Part shown: piece after piece, positions 1 to 7,095 of the stretch
Position numbering within the stretch: position 1 is the first letter of the stretch
Layout of the letters: each line of letters begins with the position of its first letter
NCBI GenBank assembly: GCA_945906305.1
Contig: CAMDQT010000002.1
Location: forward strand, 1-64,000
From: Ferrithrix thermotolerans DSM 19514
Lineage (GTDB): Bacteria; Actinomycetota; Acidimicrobiia; Acidimicrobiales; CAIXPF01
Reading direction: 5' to 3'
DNA length: 64,000 nucleotides
Program-made: the position numbers and the translations under genes
The notes under the pieces: model-generated
What the model was told of the DNA's origin: nothing
The model's input: only the letters and a program-made list of their open reading frames with translations
The model's database searches: none

Positions 1-2
1 GC

Positions 3-299
3 GATGCGGTGCGGGGCGATCTCGTCGCAGACCAGCAGGCCGAGAATCCGAGTGAGGCTGCTATTGCGAACCTCGTGCCGGCTGAACTCGATCGCCTGCT
101 TTCCAGCCTGGAAGATCGGGAGCGCTTCGTGTTGCGAAAGCGCTATGGCTTCGACGGCCCGCCGGCCACCCAGGCTGATATCGGCGCAGAGTTGGGCCTT
201 TCAGCGGATCGAATTCGCCAGATCGAACGTCAGGCGTTGGCGAAGTTGCGCGGTCCTGAGAACGCGGCATTCGCTCGGGCGTTGCTCGACGCAGCCTGA
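3..299 (+). CDS. RNA polymerase sigma-70 factor, C-terminal end (5' truncated by window)
   Basis: The first 98 codons of the window are open with no start, so the gene begins upstream. The visible part is sigma-70 region 4, which binds the -35 promoter element. After a short acidic linker it reads LDRLLSSLEDRERFVLRKRYGFDG, split here as LDRLLSSLEDRERF and VLRKRYGFDG. A helix-turn-helix follows (TQADIGAELGLSADRIRQIE) and then the usual ALAKLR tail. Region 3/4 spacing and the RIRQIE signature fit a group 1 or 2 sigma factor (RpoD/HrdB/SigB type) rather than an ECF sigma. Which paralogue it is cannot be told from this end alone. A strong hairpin follows the stop codon. Confidence 0.9.
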   Translation, partial: DAVRGDLVADQQAENPSEAAIANLVPAELDRLLSSLEDRERFVLRKRYGFDGPPATQADIGAELGLSADRIRQIERQALAKLRGPENAAFARALLDAA

Positions 300-340
300 T
301 CCACACGACGCGGCGCGAGCCGCACCTAGAACCGAAGGAG

Positions 341-369
341 GGACCGGCCTGGGGCCGGTCCTTCTTCCA
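341..369 (+). terminator. Hairpin terminator between convergent genes
   Basis: The 9-bp arms GGACCGGCC (341-349) and GGCCGGTCC (353-361) are perfectly complementary around a 3-nt loop and are followed by TTCTTCC. The flanking AAGGA/TTCTT extends the stem a little. It lies between the sigma factor stop and the convergent Bax inhibitor-like gene, so it may serve both. Confidence 0.75.
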
Positions 370-399
370 TTTGGAACGGTGAATCGAGGCGTGATGTCC

Positions 400-1104
400 T
401 TAGCGGCGGCCGCTGAGGATGCGGAGCACGTACCAGAACATGGTCATGAGCGAACCGAATAGCTGCACTGCGGCACCGACGTAGGCCCATTGTGGGTACC
501 GCTTCATGATGTTCTGGGTCTGGTAGAGGATGGCCGCTCCGGCCAGGCCCACCATGATGACGCTGAACCAGGTGCCCAGGTTGGCGCCGAAGATCGCGGC
601 GGCGATGATGGCCAACAGCGCCACAATGCTGCCCCACATGACCAACGGTCGCAGGATCGACAGGTCTTTGCTGGTGAAGATGCCAACCGCGGTCAGCGCC
701 GCAAAGCCGACGAGGGTGATGGCTGCGGCGCTCGCCACCGTTGCCACCCCGTCGGTGTTGAACACCATGTAGAGGAACGGGGCGAAGATAACGGCCTCGG
801 CGGCGGCGATTCCGAACAGGCCGAAGTACTGGGCCTGGGGGTTGGCCAGATTGTGCGCTGCTTGGGTGCCGATCCAGTTGACGACCATGAACCCGCCGAG
901 CAGAAGCAGCCAAACGGCGCCCCGTTGGGCGAGCATGTTGTACAGAGCCTTGGCTGCACCGCCCATGAACAGCGCCGTCTCCACGGCCAGGAACGCGCCT
1001 ACGGCGGCGGCTAGATGCACGTAAACCTTGACGAGGAATCTGGCTCGAACCGCGGCAGCTTCGCTTGCTACCGGGGCGTCGGATATGTAGGTGGGACCGG
1101 TCAT
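400..1104 (-). CDS. Bax inhibitor-1/YccA family membrane protein
   Basis: A 234-residue, highly hydrophobic protein with about seven membrane helices. Members of this family (BsYetJ, E. coli YccA, eukaryotic TMBIM) are integral membrane proteins linked to Ca2+ leak or to modulation of membrane proteases. A short polar N-terminus is followed by helices starting near residue 23, and the C-terminal part carries the family-typical NIMKRYPQ segment before the last helix. An upstream in-frame ATG at 1140 exists. The ATG at 1104 is chosen because GGAGG lies about 7 nt before it. The gene stands alone and is divergent from the ThDP enzyme. The physiological role here is unknown. Confidence 0.85.
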   Translation of the reverse strand: MTGPTYISDAPVASEAAAVRARFLVKVYVHLAAAVGAFLAVETALFMGGAAKALYNMLAQRGAVWLLLLGGFMVVNWIGTQAAHNLANPQAQYFGLFGIAAAEAVIFAPFLYMVFNTDGVATVASAAAITLVGFAALTAVGIFTSKDLSILRPLVMWGSIVALLAIIAAAIFGANLGTWFSVIMVGLAGAAILYQTQNIMKRYPQWAYVGAAVQLFGSLMTMFWYVLRILSGRR

Positions 1105-1174
1105 GGACGCCTCCGTTGTGAACTGATCCCAGTCTCGCATGTCGCGGGTCGATATCGGTTCCTAGCGAGCGAAG

Positions 1175-1180
1175 TAGTTT
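1175..1180 (+). promoter_or_regulatory. TANNNT -10 box, leaderless start
   Basis: TAGTTT ends 7 nt before the ATG at 1188 and there is no Shine-Dalgarno sequence, which suggests leaderless transcription of the ThDP enzyme gene. Confidence 0.5.
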
Positions 1181-1187
1181 TGGGCCC

Positions 1188-2828
1188 ATGACCCGCATGT
1201 CCGGTGGCGAGGCCGTCGCCGTCGCTCTCTCCGCTCTCGGTGTGACCCACGTGTTCGGCATCGTGAGCGTGCACAATCTGCCCATCTACGAGGCGCTGTC
1301 GCGCACCGAGGGCATCACCATGGTTTGCTGCCGTCACGAGCAGGCCGCGGCGCACGCGGCGGACGGTTTCGCGCGCAGCTCCGGACAACTCGGGGTGGTG
1401 TTGAGCTCCACCGGGCCCGGCGCCGTTAACGCCATGGCCGGCTTGTATGAGGCCCAGTTCAGCTCATCGCCGGTGCTGATGATCACCGGGCAGGTCGAGA
1501 CCCGCTTCTACGGGAAGGGCAAGGGCTTCCTGCACGAGGCCGAGCGGCAGCTTGAGATGCTGCGTACCGTGACACGGCGAGCGGAGTCGGTGCGCCGTAC
1601 CGAGGACATCGCCGCCACCATCGTGGCGGTAGCCACCGACCTGCGCAAGGGCCGGCCCCAGCCCGGCGCAGTGGAGATCCCCATCGACCTGCAATACGCC
1701 GAGGCCGAGGTGAGCCTGCCACCGCTTGCGGTTGGGAACCGGCCCGAACTCGATTCGGCGGTGCTCGACCAGGTGGCCGCAATGCTTGACGGGGCCGAAC
1801 GGCCGCTGATCTGGGCCGGTGGTGGGGTGGTCGCCGCTGATGGATCGGCCGCGCTGCGAGCACTGGCGGAGAAGCTCGGCGCCCCCGTTATTACCACCAT
1901 TGAGGGCCGCGGCTCGCTGGCTGAGGACCATCCGCTGTGCCTCGGACCCCGGGTGGAGCGAGGCGCGCTGTCGCCCATCATCAAAGAAGCCGATGTGGTG
2001 CTTGCCGTTGGCACCCGCTTCCAGAACTACGCGACGCGAATGTGGCAGCTGAAGATCCCCGGCCGACTGGTGCACATCGACGCCGATCCCGCGGTGCTCG
2101 GGCGCAACTACCCCGCGGAAGTGGCGCTAGTCGCCGACGCCGCCGATGCGCTGGCCGCGCTGGCCGAGCGGGTCAAAGGCGGGGGTATCGACGAGGGCTA
2201 CGTGGACCGGGCCCGCAAGTCGGTGCAGGCCGACCTCGAGAAGTCCGCGGAGGAAACTGGGCCGGACCACTGGCAGATTTGGCAGATCATCCGGCGACTG
2301 TTGCCCGACGGGGCCCCAATCGTACGTGACTCCACCGTGGCGGCCTATCTGTGGGGCAACAGGGTGCTGCCCGTGTTACACCCGAGGACCTCCATTCGCG
2401 CCTCGTCGTTGGCCATCGGCCCGGGGGTGCCTCTGGCCATCGGCGCGGCCCTCGGCAGCGGCTGCCGAACCTTGCTCATCCAGGGCGATGGTGGGCTGAT
2501 GTTGTCCCTCGGCGAGCTCGCCACGCTGGTCGAATATCAGCTGCCCGTGGTGGTGTGCGTGTTCAACGATGGCGGCTACGGCGTGTTGCGGGTCATCGAG
2601 GAGCGGGTCATGGACCGACGTTTCGGGGTGGATCTGCACACCCCCGATTTCGCCGTGGTCGCGCAGGGCATGGGCCTAGCGGCGGAGCGGGTGTCCGGGG
2701 TGGGCGCATTCGAGGCGGCATTCGGGCGGGCGGTCCAGCGCCCTGGGCCCACGCTGCTCGACATCGACCTGAACGCACTGGCCCCGATGAGTTTCCCCCT
2801 GCCGCCGCACCAGCGCCGACGGGCCTGA
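1188..2828 (+). CDS. Thiamine diphosphate-dependent enzyme, acetolactate synthase-like
   Basis: A 546-residue three-domain ThDP enzyme. The N-terminal pyrimidine-binding domain has the conserved Glu (E51 in CRHEQAAAHAADG) that activates the cofactor. A central FAD/nucleotide-type domain follows (about 185-320). The C-terminal pyrophosphate-binding domain shows the GDG motif at 433-435 and the ND of VCVFND that ligand Mg2+. Length and layout match the acetolactate synthase, benzoylformate decarboxylase and oxalyl-CoA decarboxylase superfamily. No small regulatory subunit lies next to it, so true acetohydroxyacid synthase activity is doubtful. It may be a catabolic 2-oxoacid decarboxylase or ligase. 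The substrate cannot be told from sequence. It is monocistronic and probably leaderless. Confidence 0.85.
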   Translation: MTRMSGGEAVAVALSALGVTHVFGIVSVHNLPIYEALSRTEGITMVCCRHEQAAAHAADGFARSSGQLGVVLSSTGPGAVNAMAGLYEAQFSSSPVLMITGQVETRFYGKGKGFLHEAERQLEMLRTVTRRAESVRRTEDIAATIVAVATDLRKGRPQPGAVEIPIDLQYAEAEVSLPPLAVGNRPELDSAVLDQVAAMLDGAERPLIWAGGGVVAADGSAALRALAEKLGAPVITTIEGRGSLAEDHPLCLGPRVERGALSPIIKEADVVLAVGTRFQNYATRMWQLKIPGRLVHIDADPAVLGRNYPAEVALVADAADALAALAERVKGGGIDEGYVDRARKSVQADLEKSAEETGPDHWQIWQIIRRLLPDGAPIVRDSTVAAYLWGNRVLPVLHPRTSIRASSLAIGPGVPLAIGAALGSGCRTLLIQGDGGLMLSLGELATLVEYQLPVVVCVFNDGGYGVLRVIEERVMDRRFGVDLHTPDFAVVAQGMGLAAERVSGVGAFEAAFGRAVQRPGPTLLDIDLNALAPMSFPLPPHQRRRA

Positions 2829-2844
2829 TGAAACGGACCCGACC

Positions 2845-2870
2845 GGCCGGGGACCGGCCCGACCTTTCTC
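2845..2870 (+). terminator. Possible terminator hairpin
   Basis: GGCCGG (2845-2850) and CCGGCC (2854-2859) can pair across a 3-nt loop and are followed by CGACCTTTCTC. It sits just after the ThDP enzyme stop. The stem is short, so the call is weak. Confidence 0.35.
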
Positions 2871-2900
2871 ACCGGTAGCGGACCTGCTAAAGAAGAGGGC

Positions 2901-3347
2901 GTGAAGGTGCTGGTGATCTACGAGTCGATGGGTGGCAACACGAAGCGTGCCGCCGAGCTGATTGGCGGGGGGTGCACGTTTCTGGGGGCCGAAAGCACGG
3001 TCTGCTCGGTGACGACGGTGGACCTGCACGCCCTCGCCGAGGCCGATCTGGTGTTCATCGGCTCGTGGACCGACGGGTTGTTCCTGTTCGGCCAACGTCC
3101 GGGCCGTGTCGGTCGGTTCAAGAAGCTGCCCTGGCTCGACGGCAAGCACGTCAGCGTGTTCTGCACCTATGCGGTCAACGCCGGCGGTACCGTGGACGCG
3201 CTGTCCAAGGTGCTGACCAGCAAGGGGGCTGTCGTGGTCGGCGGCGAGGCCATCAAACGTTCGCAGCTCGACGCGGAGCACATCGGAAAGTTTGTGGCCG
3301 AGCAGTTCGACGCGTTGGTCCCCAAGGTGCTTGCCGCGGCAGGGTGA
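2901..3347 (+). CDS. Flavodoxin-like FMN-binding protein
   Basis: A 148-residue single-domain flavodoxin fold. The N-terminal phosphate-binding loop reads IYESMGGNTKRAAELI, close to the canonical flavodoxin T/S-x-T-G-N-T pattern but with SMGGNT. An aromatic Trp (SWTDGLFLFGQ) sits where the FMN ring is usually stacked. It is likely a small electron carrier or flavodoxin-like oxidoreductase in the cytoplasm. The start is GTG at 2901, with AGAAGAGG a few bases upstream. The partner is unknown. The nearest redox enzyme in the window needing a low-potential acceptor is the indolepyruvate oxidoreductase at 14 kb, but no link is shown. Confidence 0.8.
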   Translation: MKVLVIYESMGGNTKRAAELIGGGCTFLGAESTVCSVTTVDLHALAEADLVFIGSWTDGLFLFGQRPGRVGRFKKLPWLDGKHVSVFCTYAVNAGGTVDALSKVLTSKGAVVVGGEAIKRSQLDAEHIGKFVAEQFDALVPKVLAAAG

Positions 3348-3413
3348 CAAGGCCAAAACCGAGGCCGACAGTTGGCCGACCCAAACCGGTGCAACGTGGC
3401 TCCGAATGGGGGG

Positions 3414-3650
3414 TCAGTGACAGGCGCAGCCGCCGCCACAGCCGCCGCCACCCCAGCCTCCACCACCGGCAGCTGGCGCCGGATTGCCGGCGGAGGCCGT
3501 GGCCCGTCCGGCAGTGGCGAACACCGAAAGCACCCGCCGGGCTTCCTCATGCCCGTCGGGGCAGGTGGCCGATTCCGACGAGCGACTCATCGGGCGCTGC
3601 TCGGTGAAGACGGTGTCGCAGGTGTGGCAGCGGTACTCGTAACGCGGCAT
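3414..3650 (-). CDS. FmdB family zinc-ribbon regulatory protein
   Basis: A 78-residue protein starting MPRYEYRCHTCDTVF, the standard opening of the FmdB/CxxC_CxxC_SSSS putative regulatory family. The zinc ribbon has CHTC near the N-terminus. The second half is atypical: one Cys in SATCPDGHEE instead of a clear CxxC, then a low-complexity Gly/Trp tail ending in CGGGCACH, which may supply extra metal ligands. The ATG at 3650 is preferred over an upstream GTG at 3659, because TAGGGT lies 7 nt before the ATG and the protein then begins as the family does. Function of the family is uncertain. It is convergent with the flavodoxin gene. Confidence 0.8.
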   Translation of the reverse strand: MPRYEYRCHTCDTVFTEQRPMSRSSESATCPDGHEEARRVLSVFATAGRATASAGNPAPAAGGGGWGGGGCGGGCACH

Positions 3651-3657
3651 GGGGTCC

Positions 3658-3663
3658 ACCCTA
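3658..3663 (-). promoter_or_regulatory. TANNNT -10 box, leaderless start
   Basis: On the minus strand TAGGGT lies 7 nt before the ATG at 3650 of the FmdB-like gene, with no Shine-Dalgarno sequence between them. Confidence 0.5.
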
Positions 3664-3677
3664 GCGGTTGAGGACGG

Positions 3678-3683
3678 TAGCGT
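3678..3683 (+). promoter_or_regulatory. TANNNT -10 box, leaderless start
   Basis: TAGCGT ends 8 nt before the GTG at 3692 (purine nucleoside phosphorylase). It lies back to back with the FmdB promoter at 3658-3663. Confidence 0.5.
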
Positions 3684-3691
3684 GATCGGTC

Positions 3692-4426
3692 GTGTCCACT
3701 CCTCACATCGCGGCCGAACGGGGAGACTTCGCCCCCGACGTGCTGTTGCCGGGTGATCCGCTGCGGGCCCGGTGGATCGCCGAGACCTTTTTGGAACAGG
3801 CCCACGAGGTCACCGCGGTGCGCAACATGTTGGGCTACACCGGCTGGTACGGCGGCCGAGCGGTGTCGGTGATGGGGACGGGGATGGGTATGGCCTCGAT
3901 GGCGCTGTACGCCACGGAGCTCATCACCGAGTTTGGGTGTCGTCGGCTCATCCGAGTGGGTAGCTGCGGTGCGCTGCAAGCCGAGGTGGAACTACGTTCG
4001 GTGGTTCTCGCGGTGGGAGCGTGCACCGACTCGAACATCAACCGTCAACGGTTCGCGGGATTTGATTTTGCGGCCACCGCCCATGCCAGCTTGCTCGCGG
4101 CGGGGCTGGCCGCGGCGGCCGCGGCGGCGACGACGGTGCATGCCGGCAACGTCTTTTCGACGGACCTTTTCTATCCGCCCGTTCTCGGCCAGAAGCCCTC
4201 GGAGCTGTATGGTCCCGCCATCGAGATGGGCGTCCTGGCGGTGGAGATGGAAGCGGCGGCCCTGTACGCGGTGGCGGCCCAGCATCGGGCGGAAGCACTG
4301 GCGTTGTGCGTGGTCAGCGATCACTTGGTACGGGGCGGGCATCTCTCCGCGGAGGAGCGGCAGGAAGGATTTGGCGACATGGTGGTCCTGGCGCTCGATG
4401 TTCTGCAGCGGGCGGGTGAGCGATGA
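3692..4426 (+). CDS. deoD: Purine-nucleoside phosphorylase, DeoD type
   Basis: A 244-residue enzyme that phosphorolyses purine (deoxy)nucleosides to base and (deoxy)ribose-1-phosphate. It aligns by eye with E. coli DeoD over its whole length. The N-terminus is TPHIAAERGDFAP, followed by LLPGDPLRARWIAETFL (phosphate loop), RVGSCGAL, ACTDSNINRQRF, the ribose-binding VEMEAAALY and the catalytic Asp in CVVSDH. This is the hexameric type; actinobacteria more often carry the trimeric PunA type, so it is worth noting. The GTG start has a TAGCGT box 8 nt upstream. The stop overlaps the next ATG by 4 nt, so translation is probably coupled to the methyltransferase. Confidence 0.93.
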   Translation: MSTPHIAAERGDFAPDVLLPGDPLRARWIAETFLEQAHEVTAVRNMLGYTGWYGGRAVSVMGTGMGMASMALYATELITEFGCRRLIRVGSCGALQAEVELRSVVLAVGACTDSNINRQRFAGFDFAATAHASLLAAGLAAAAAAATTVHAGNVFSTDLFYPPVLGQKPSELYGPAIEMGVLAVEMEAAALYAVAAQHRAEALALCVVSDHLVRGGHLSAEERQEGFGDMVVLALDVLQRAGER

Positions 4427-5661
4427 CCGGCCCGAATCGCCGTTCCGGCGACGGTTCGCCGTCACGTTCGGTCACCCACGAGCGGGCGGCGAAACGGCCC
4501 CTGCACTCGGCCTATGCGGTGTGCCCGCCCGGGTTGGAGGCCTTGTGCGCCTCAGAAGTCCGCGCCCAGGGCGTGCGTGCGGTTAAGGAGGAACGTGGTG
4601 GGGTGTCCTTCCGGGCCACGACTCGCCAGCTCTATGCCGTCAATCTGTGGTTGCGCACCGCGACGCGGGTGTTGGTACGGGTGGCCGAGTTCGAGGCGAC
4701 GTCGTTCCCCGCGCTGGAGCAGGCGGCACGCACGGTGTCCCTGGAACCGTGGTTGGGCGACCGCCAGCCCGTGTTGCGGGTGTCGGCCACCCGCTCCGCC
4801 CTCTACCACACCGATGCCATAGCCGAACGGCTGGTCGAACGTTGGGGCGGTACCGCGTCCTCGGCGGTGCCAGGGCGCGGGGAAGGTCCTGAGGATGCCG
4901 AGGATGGTGAGAATGACCAGCAGTTGCTGGTGATCCGCAACGTCGCCAATCAGTTCACCGTTTCGGTGGACTGCTCGGGGTTGCCGTTGTACAAGCGGGG
5001 TTGGCGGCAGGAAGTGGCGAAGGCTCCGCTGCGGGAGAACCTGGCCGCGGCGATGCTGCTGGCGGTGGGGTGGCAGGCGGGGGTGCCCCTGCTCGACCCC
5101 TTCTGTGGCTCGGGGACGATCCCTATCGAGGCGGCGCTGCTGGCCTTGGGCCGTCCGCCAGGGTTCCAGCGGGGTTTCGCGTTTTTCCACTGGCCGAGTT
5201 TCGAGACCGGCACTTGGGCCAGTGTGGTGGGCCAGGCGGTTGCTGATGAGGTCGTTCTGGCTGAGCCCTTGGCGATAGTCGGAGCGGATCGCGATGCGGG
5301 CGCTGTCGCCGCCGCCACCGCCAATGCCGACCGGGCCGAGGTTGGCGAGCATGTGCAGTTCGTGCATCGTGCGGTGTCCGACACCGAGGTGACGACGGAC
5401 AGGCCGGGGTGGGTGGTGACCAATCCGCCTTATGGCAACCGCATCGACCACGGTGGTGATCTCCGCAACCTCTATGCCAGATTCGGCGAGGTCGTGACCC
5501 GGAGCCTCCCTGGCTGGTCGGTCGCAATGCTGGTTGCCGATCGACGCCTGGCGGCGCACAGCGGTCTGTCCCTGCACGAGTCGTTGCGTTTCGCCAACGG
5601 GGGGATCGATGTGGGGCTGTTGGTCGGAAAAGGACGGCCGCACCGCGGCCGTCATCGCTGA
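4423..5661 (+). CDS. THUMP-domain class I SAM methyltransferase, RlmL/Trm14-like
   Basis: A 412-residue protein. The N-terminal half (about 30-165) looks like a ferredoxin-like plus THUMP RNA-binding region. The C-terminal half is a UPF0020-type Rossmann methyltransferase with PLLDPFCGSGTIPIEAAL (SAM motif I) and NPPY at 334-337, typical of N2-guanine or other exocyclic amine methylation of rRNA or tRNA. The first 30 residues are basic and probably disordered. It is shorter than E. coli RlmKL and lacks the second methyltransferase domain. Its ATG overlaps the deoD stop by 4 nt. The target nucleotide cannot be told from this sequence. Confidence 0.85.
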   Translation: MTGPNRRSGDGSPSRSVTHERAAKRPLHSAYAVCPPGLEALCASEVRAQGVRAVKEERGGVSFRATTRQLYAVNLWLRTATRVLVRVAEFEATSFPALEQAARTVSLEPWLGDRQPVLRVSATRSALYHTDAIAERLVERWGGTASSAVPGRGEGPEDAEDGENDQQLLVIRNVANQFTVSVDCSGLPLYKRGWRQEVAKAPLRENLAAAMLLAVGWQAGVPLLDPFCGSGTIPIEAALLALGRPPGFQRGFAFFHWPSFETGTWASVVGQAVADEVVLAEPLAIVGADRDAGAVAAATANADRAEVGEHVQFVHRAVSDTEVTTDRPGWVVTNPPYGNRIDHGGDLRNLYARFGEVVTRSLPGWSVAMLVADRRLAAHSGLSLHESLRFANGGIDVGLLVGKGRPHRGRHR

Positions 5662-5713
5662 GCACTGCGCGCCGGGCGGTCAACGGCCGGCTCATCGGGA
5701 CCAAAGCGGCGAG

Positions 5714-5719
5714 TAGATT
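5714..5719 (+). promoter_or_regulatory. TANNNT -10 box, leaderless start
   Basis: TAGATT ends 6 nt before the GTG at 5726 of the CinA-C gene, with no ribosome binding site. Confidence 0.5.
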
Positions 5720-5725
5720 ACGGCC

Positions 5726-6214
5726 GTGGATCGTGAACTGAACGAGTTGGCGGCCGTGGCCGCAACGTTGCTCAAGCAGCGGGGGGAGACCATCGCGGTG
5801 TGCGAGTCGGCCGCTGGCGGCCTCATCTCCTCGGCCCTGCTGTCGGTGCCGGGCGCCTCGGCCTATTACCTCGGTGGCGCCGTGGTGTACACCATCGCCG
5901 CGAGCAAGGCCTTGCTCGCCGGTGTGGTCGAAGCACCCAAGGGGTTGCGGGGGGCAACGCAAGAGTTCGCCCGCTACCAGGCTCAAGCCATCCGAGCCCG
6001 ATTGGGCACCACCTGGGGGACCGGTGAGACCGGTGCCACCGGACCGACACCGAACCGCTATGGCGACCCCAACGGCCATGCTTGGGTGGCGGTGGAGGGA
6101 CCGGTCTGTCGAACCCGTCGGGTGTTGACCGGCTCGGAGGACCGTCCGGCCAATATGACCGCCTTTGCCCGCGCCGGGCTCGAGGAGCTGATCGCCGCCT
6201 TACAGAGCGCCTGA
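5726..6214 (+). CDS. CinA C-terminal domain protein (nicotinamide-nucleotide amidase family)
   Basis: A 162-residue stand-alone CinA-C domain. It shows the family motifs CESAAGGLISSALL near the N-terminus (with the nucleophile-region Ser) and GETGATGPTPNRYGDPNGHAW in two adjoining parts (GETGATGPTPNR and YGDPNGHAW). Related PncC proteins hydrolyse nicotinamide mononucleotide to nicotinate mononucleotide and ammonia in pyridine nucleotide recycling. Fusion to the molybdopterin-binding half of full CinA is absent, as in E. coli PncC/YgaD. Only 5 nt separate its stop from the convergent methyltransferase stop, so no dedicated terminator fits between them. Confidence 0.85.
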   Translation: MDRELNELAAVAATLLKQRGETIAVCESAAGGLISSALLSVPGASAYYLGGAVVYTIAASKALLAGVVEAPKGLRGATQEFARYQAQAIRARLGTTWGTGETGATGPTPNRYGDPNGHAWVAVEGPVCRTRRVLTGSEDRPANMTAFARAGLEELIAALQSA

Positions 6215-6219
6215 GGCGG

Positions 6220-7026
6220 TCAGGGTTTGGTGGCTAGGACCTCGCCGTGCAGGAAGGCGAAGAAGGCCGTCGGTTTGGTCGACCACTCGCGCCATGCAGC
6301 AGCGAGGTCCGCTAACTCGTCCCCGGTAGCCGCGCCCGAGCCGATCGCCTGCTCGGCGAAGGCCCCCTCGCTGACCCGAGAGGACCACTGCGAGCCCCAG
6401 GTTCGGGTCGCGACTTGATCGGCATAAGACCAGCAGCTGGCGCTGGTCAACTGCTCGACAAAGCCCGCTTCGGCGACCCAGCTGCGCAGGTATCGACCCG
6501 CGTCGGGTTCGCCGCCATTGCTCCGGGCCACGGTGTGGTACAGCTCCAGCCAACGTTCGAGACGCTGATCGGCGGGGGCGTGGATCATGGTGCCGTAATC
6601 GGCATCGCGCACCGCGACCAGCCCGCCGGGCCGCAACACCCGGAACATCTCGCCGAGGACCTCGACGGGACGCGCCACGTGCTGCAAAACCTGATGGGCG
6701 TACACCACGTCGAAGCTGTCCGACTCAAAGGGCAAGGCGTAGGCGTCGCCGTGCTCGAAGCGTACGTTTTGTGCGCCGCGCTGCTCAGCCAGGGCGCGAG
6801 CGCCCTCGAGGACCCCCGCCACGTTGTCCACTCCAACGACCTCGCCTGGATCGACCAACGCCGCGAGGTCCACGGTGATCGTGCCCGGTCCACAGCCCAC
6901 ATCGAGCAGACGCTGACCGGACCGCAGTTGGTTCAAGACGAACTGGGCGGAGTTCTGTGCGCTACGGGCGGAGTGATTGGCGAGTACCGCCGCGTGATGG
7001 CCGTGGGTGTAGCGCTCCGCAGTCAT
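6220..7026 (-). CDS. SAM-dependent methyltransferase, UbiE/COQ5-like
   Basis: A 268-residue class I methyltransferase. Motif I is LLDVGCGPGTITVDLA at about residue 40, followed by the acidic VVGVDN loop, FEHGDAYALPFESDSFDVVYAHQVLQH (shown here as GDAYALPF and FDVVYAHQVLQH) and the post-motif RPGGLVAVRDADYG. This motif set is typical of UbiE/MenG-like and small-molecule methyltransferases. The substrate is unknown. It lies 3' of a phytoene-desaturase-like gene on the same strand, but TACCGT 6 nt before its ATG suggests its own leaderless promoter. Confidence 0.85.
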   Translation of the reverse strand: MTAERYTHGHHAAVLANHSARSAQNSAQFVLNQLRSGQRLLDVGCGPGTITVDLAALVDPGEVVGVDNVAGVLEGARALAEQRGAQNVRFEHGDAYALPFESDSFDVVYAHQVLQHVARPVEVLGEMFRVLRPGGLVAVRDADYGTMIHAPADQRLERWLELYHTVARSNGGEPDAGRYLRSWVAEAGFVEQLTSASCWSYADQVATRTWGSQWSSRVSEGAFAEQAIGSGAATGDELADLAAAWREWSTKPTAFFAFLHGEVLATKP

Positions 7027-7032
7027 GCCCAG

Positions 7033-7038
7033 ACGGTA
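7033..7038 (-). promoter_or_regulatory. TANNNT -10 box, leaderless start
   Basis: On the minus strand TACCGT lies 6 nt before the ATG at 7026 of the methyltransferase. Confidence 0.5.
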
Positions 7039-7095
7039 CTGTCAGCGGACAGGCGAAGCGACTGCGCCGCAGGGCCGGGTACGGTGCGCTGGCCT

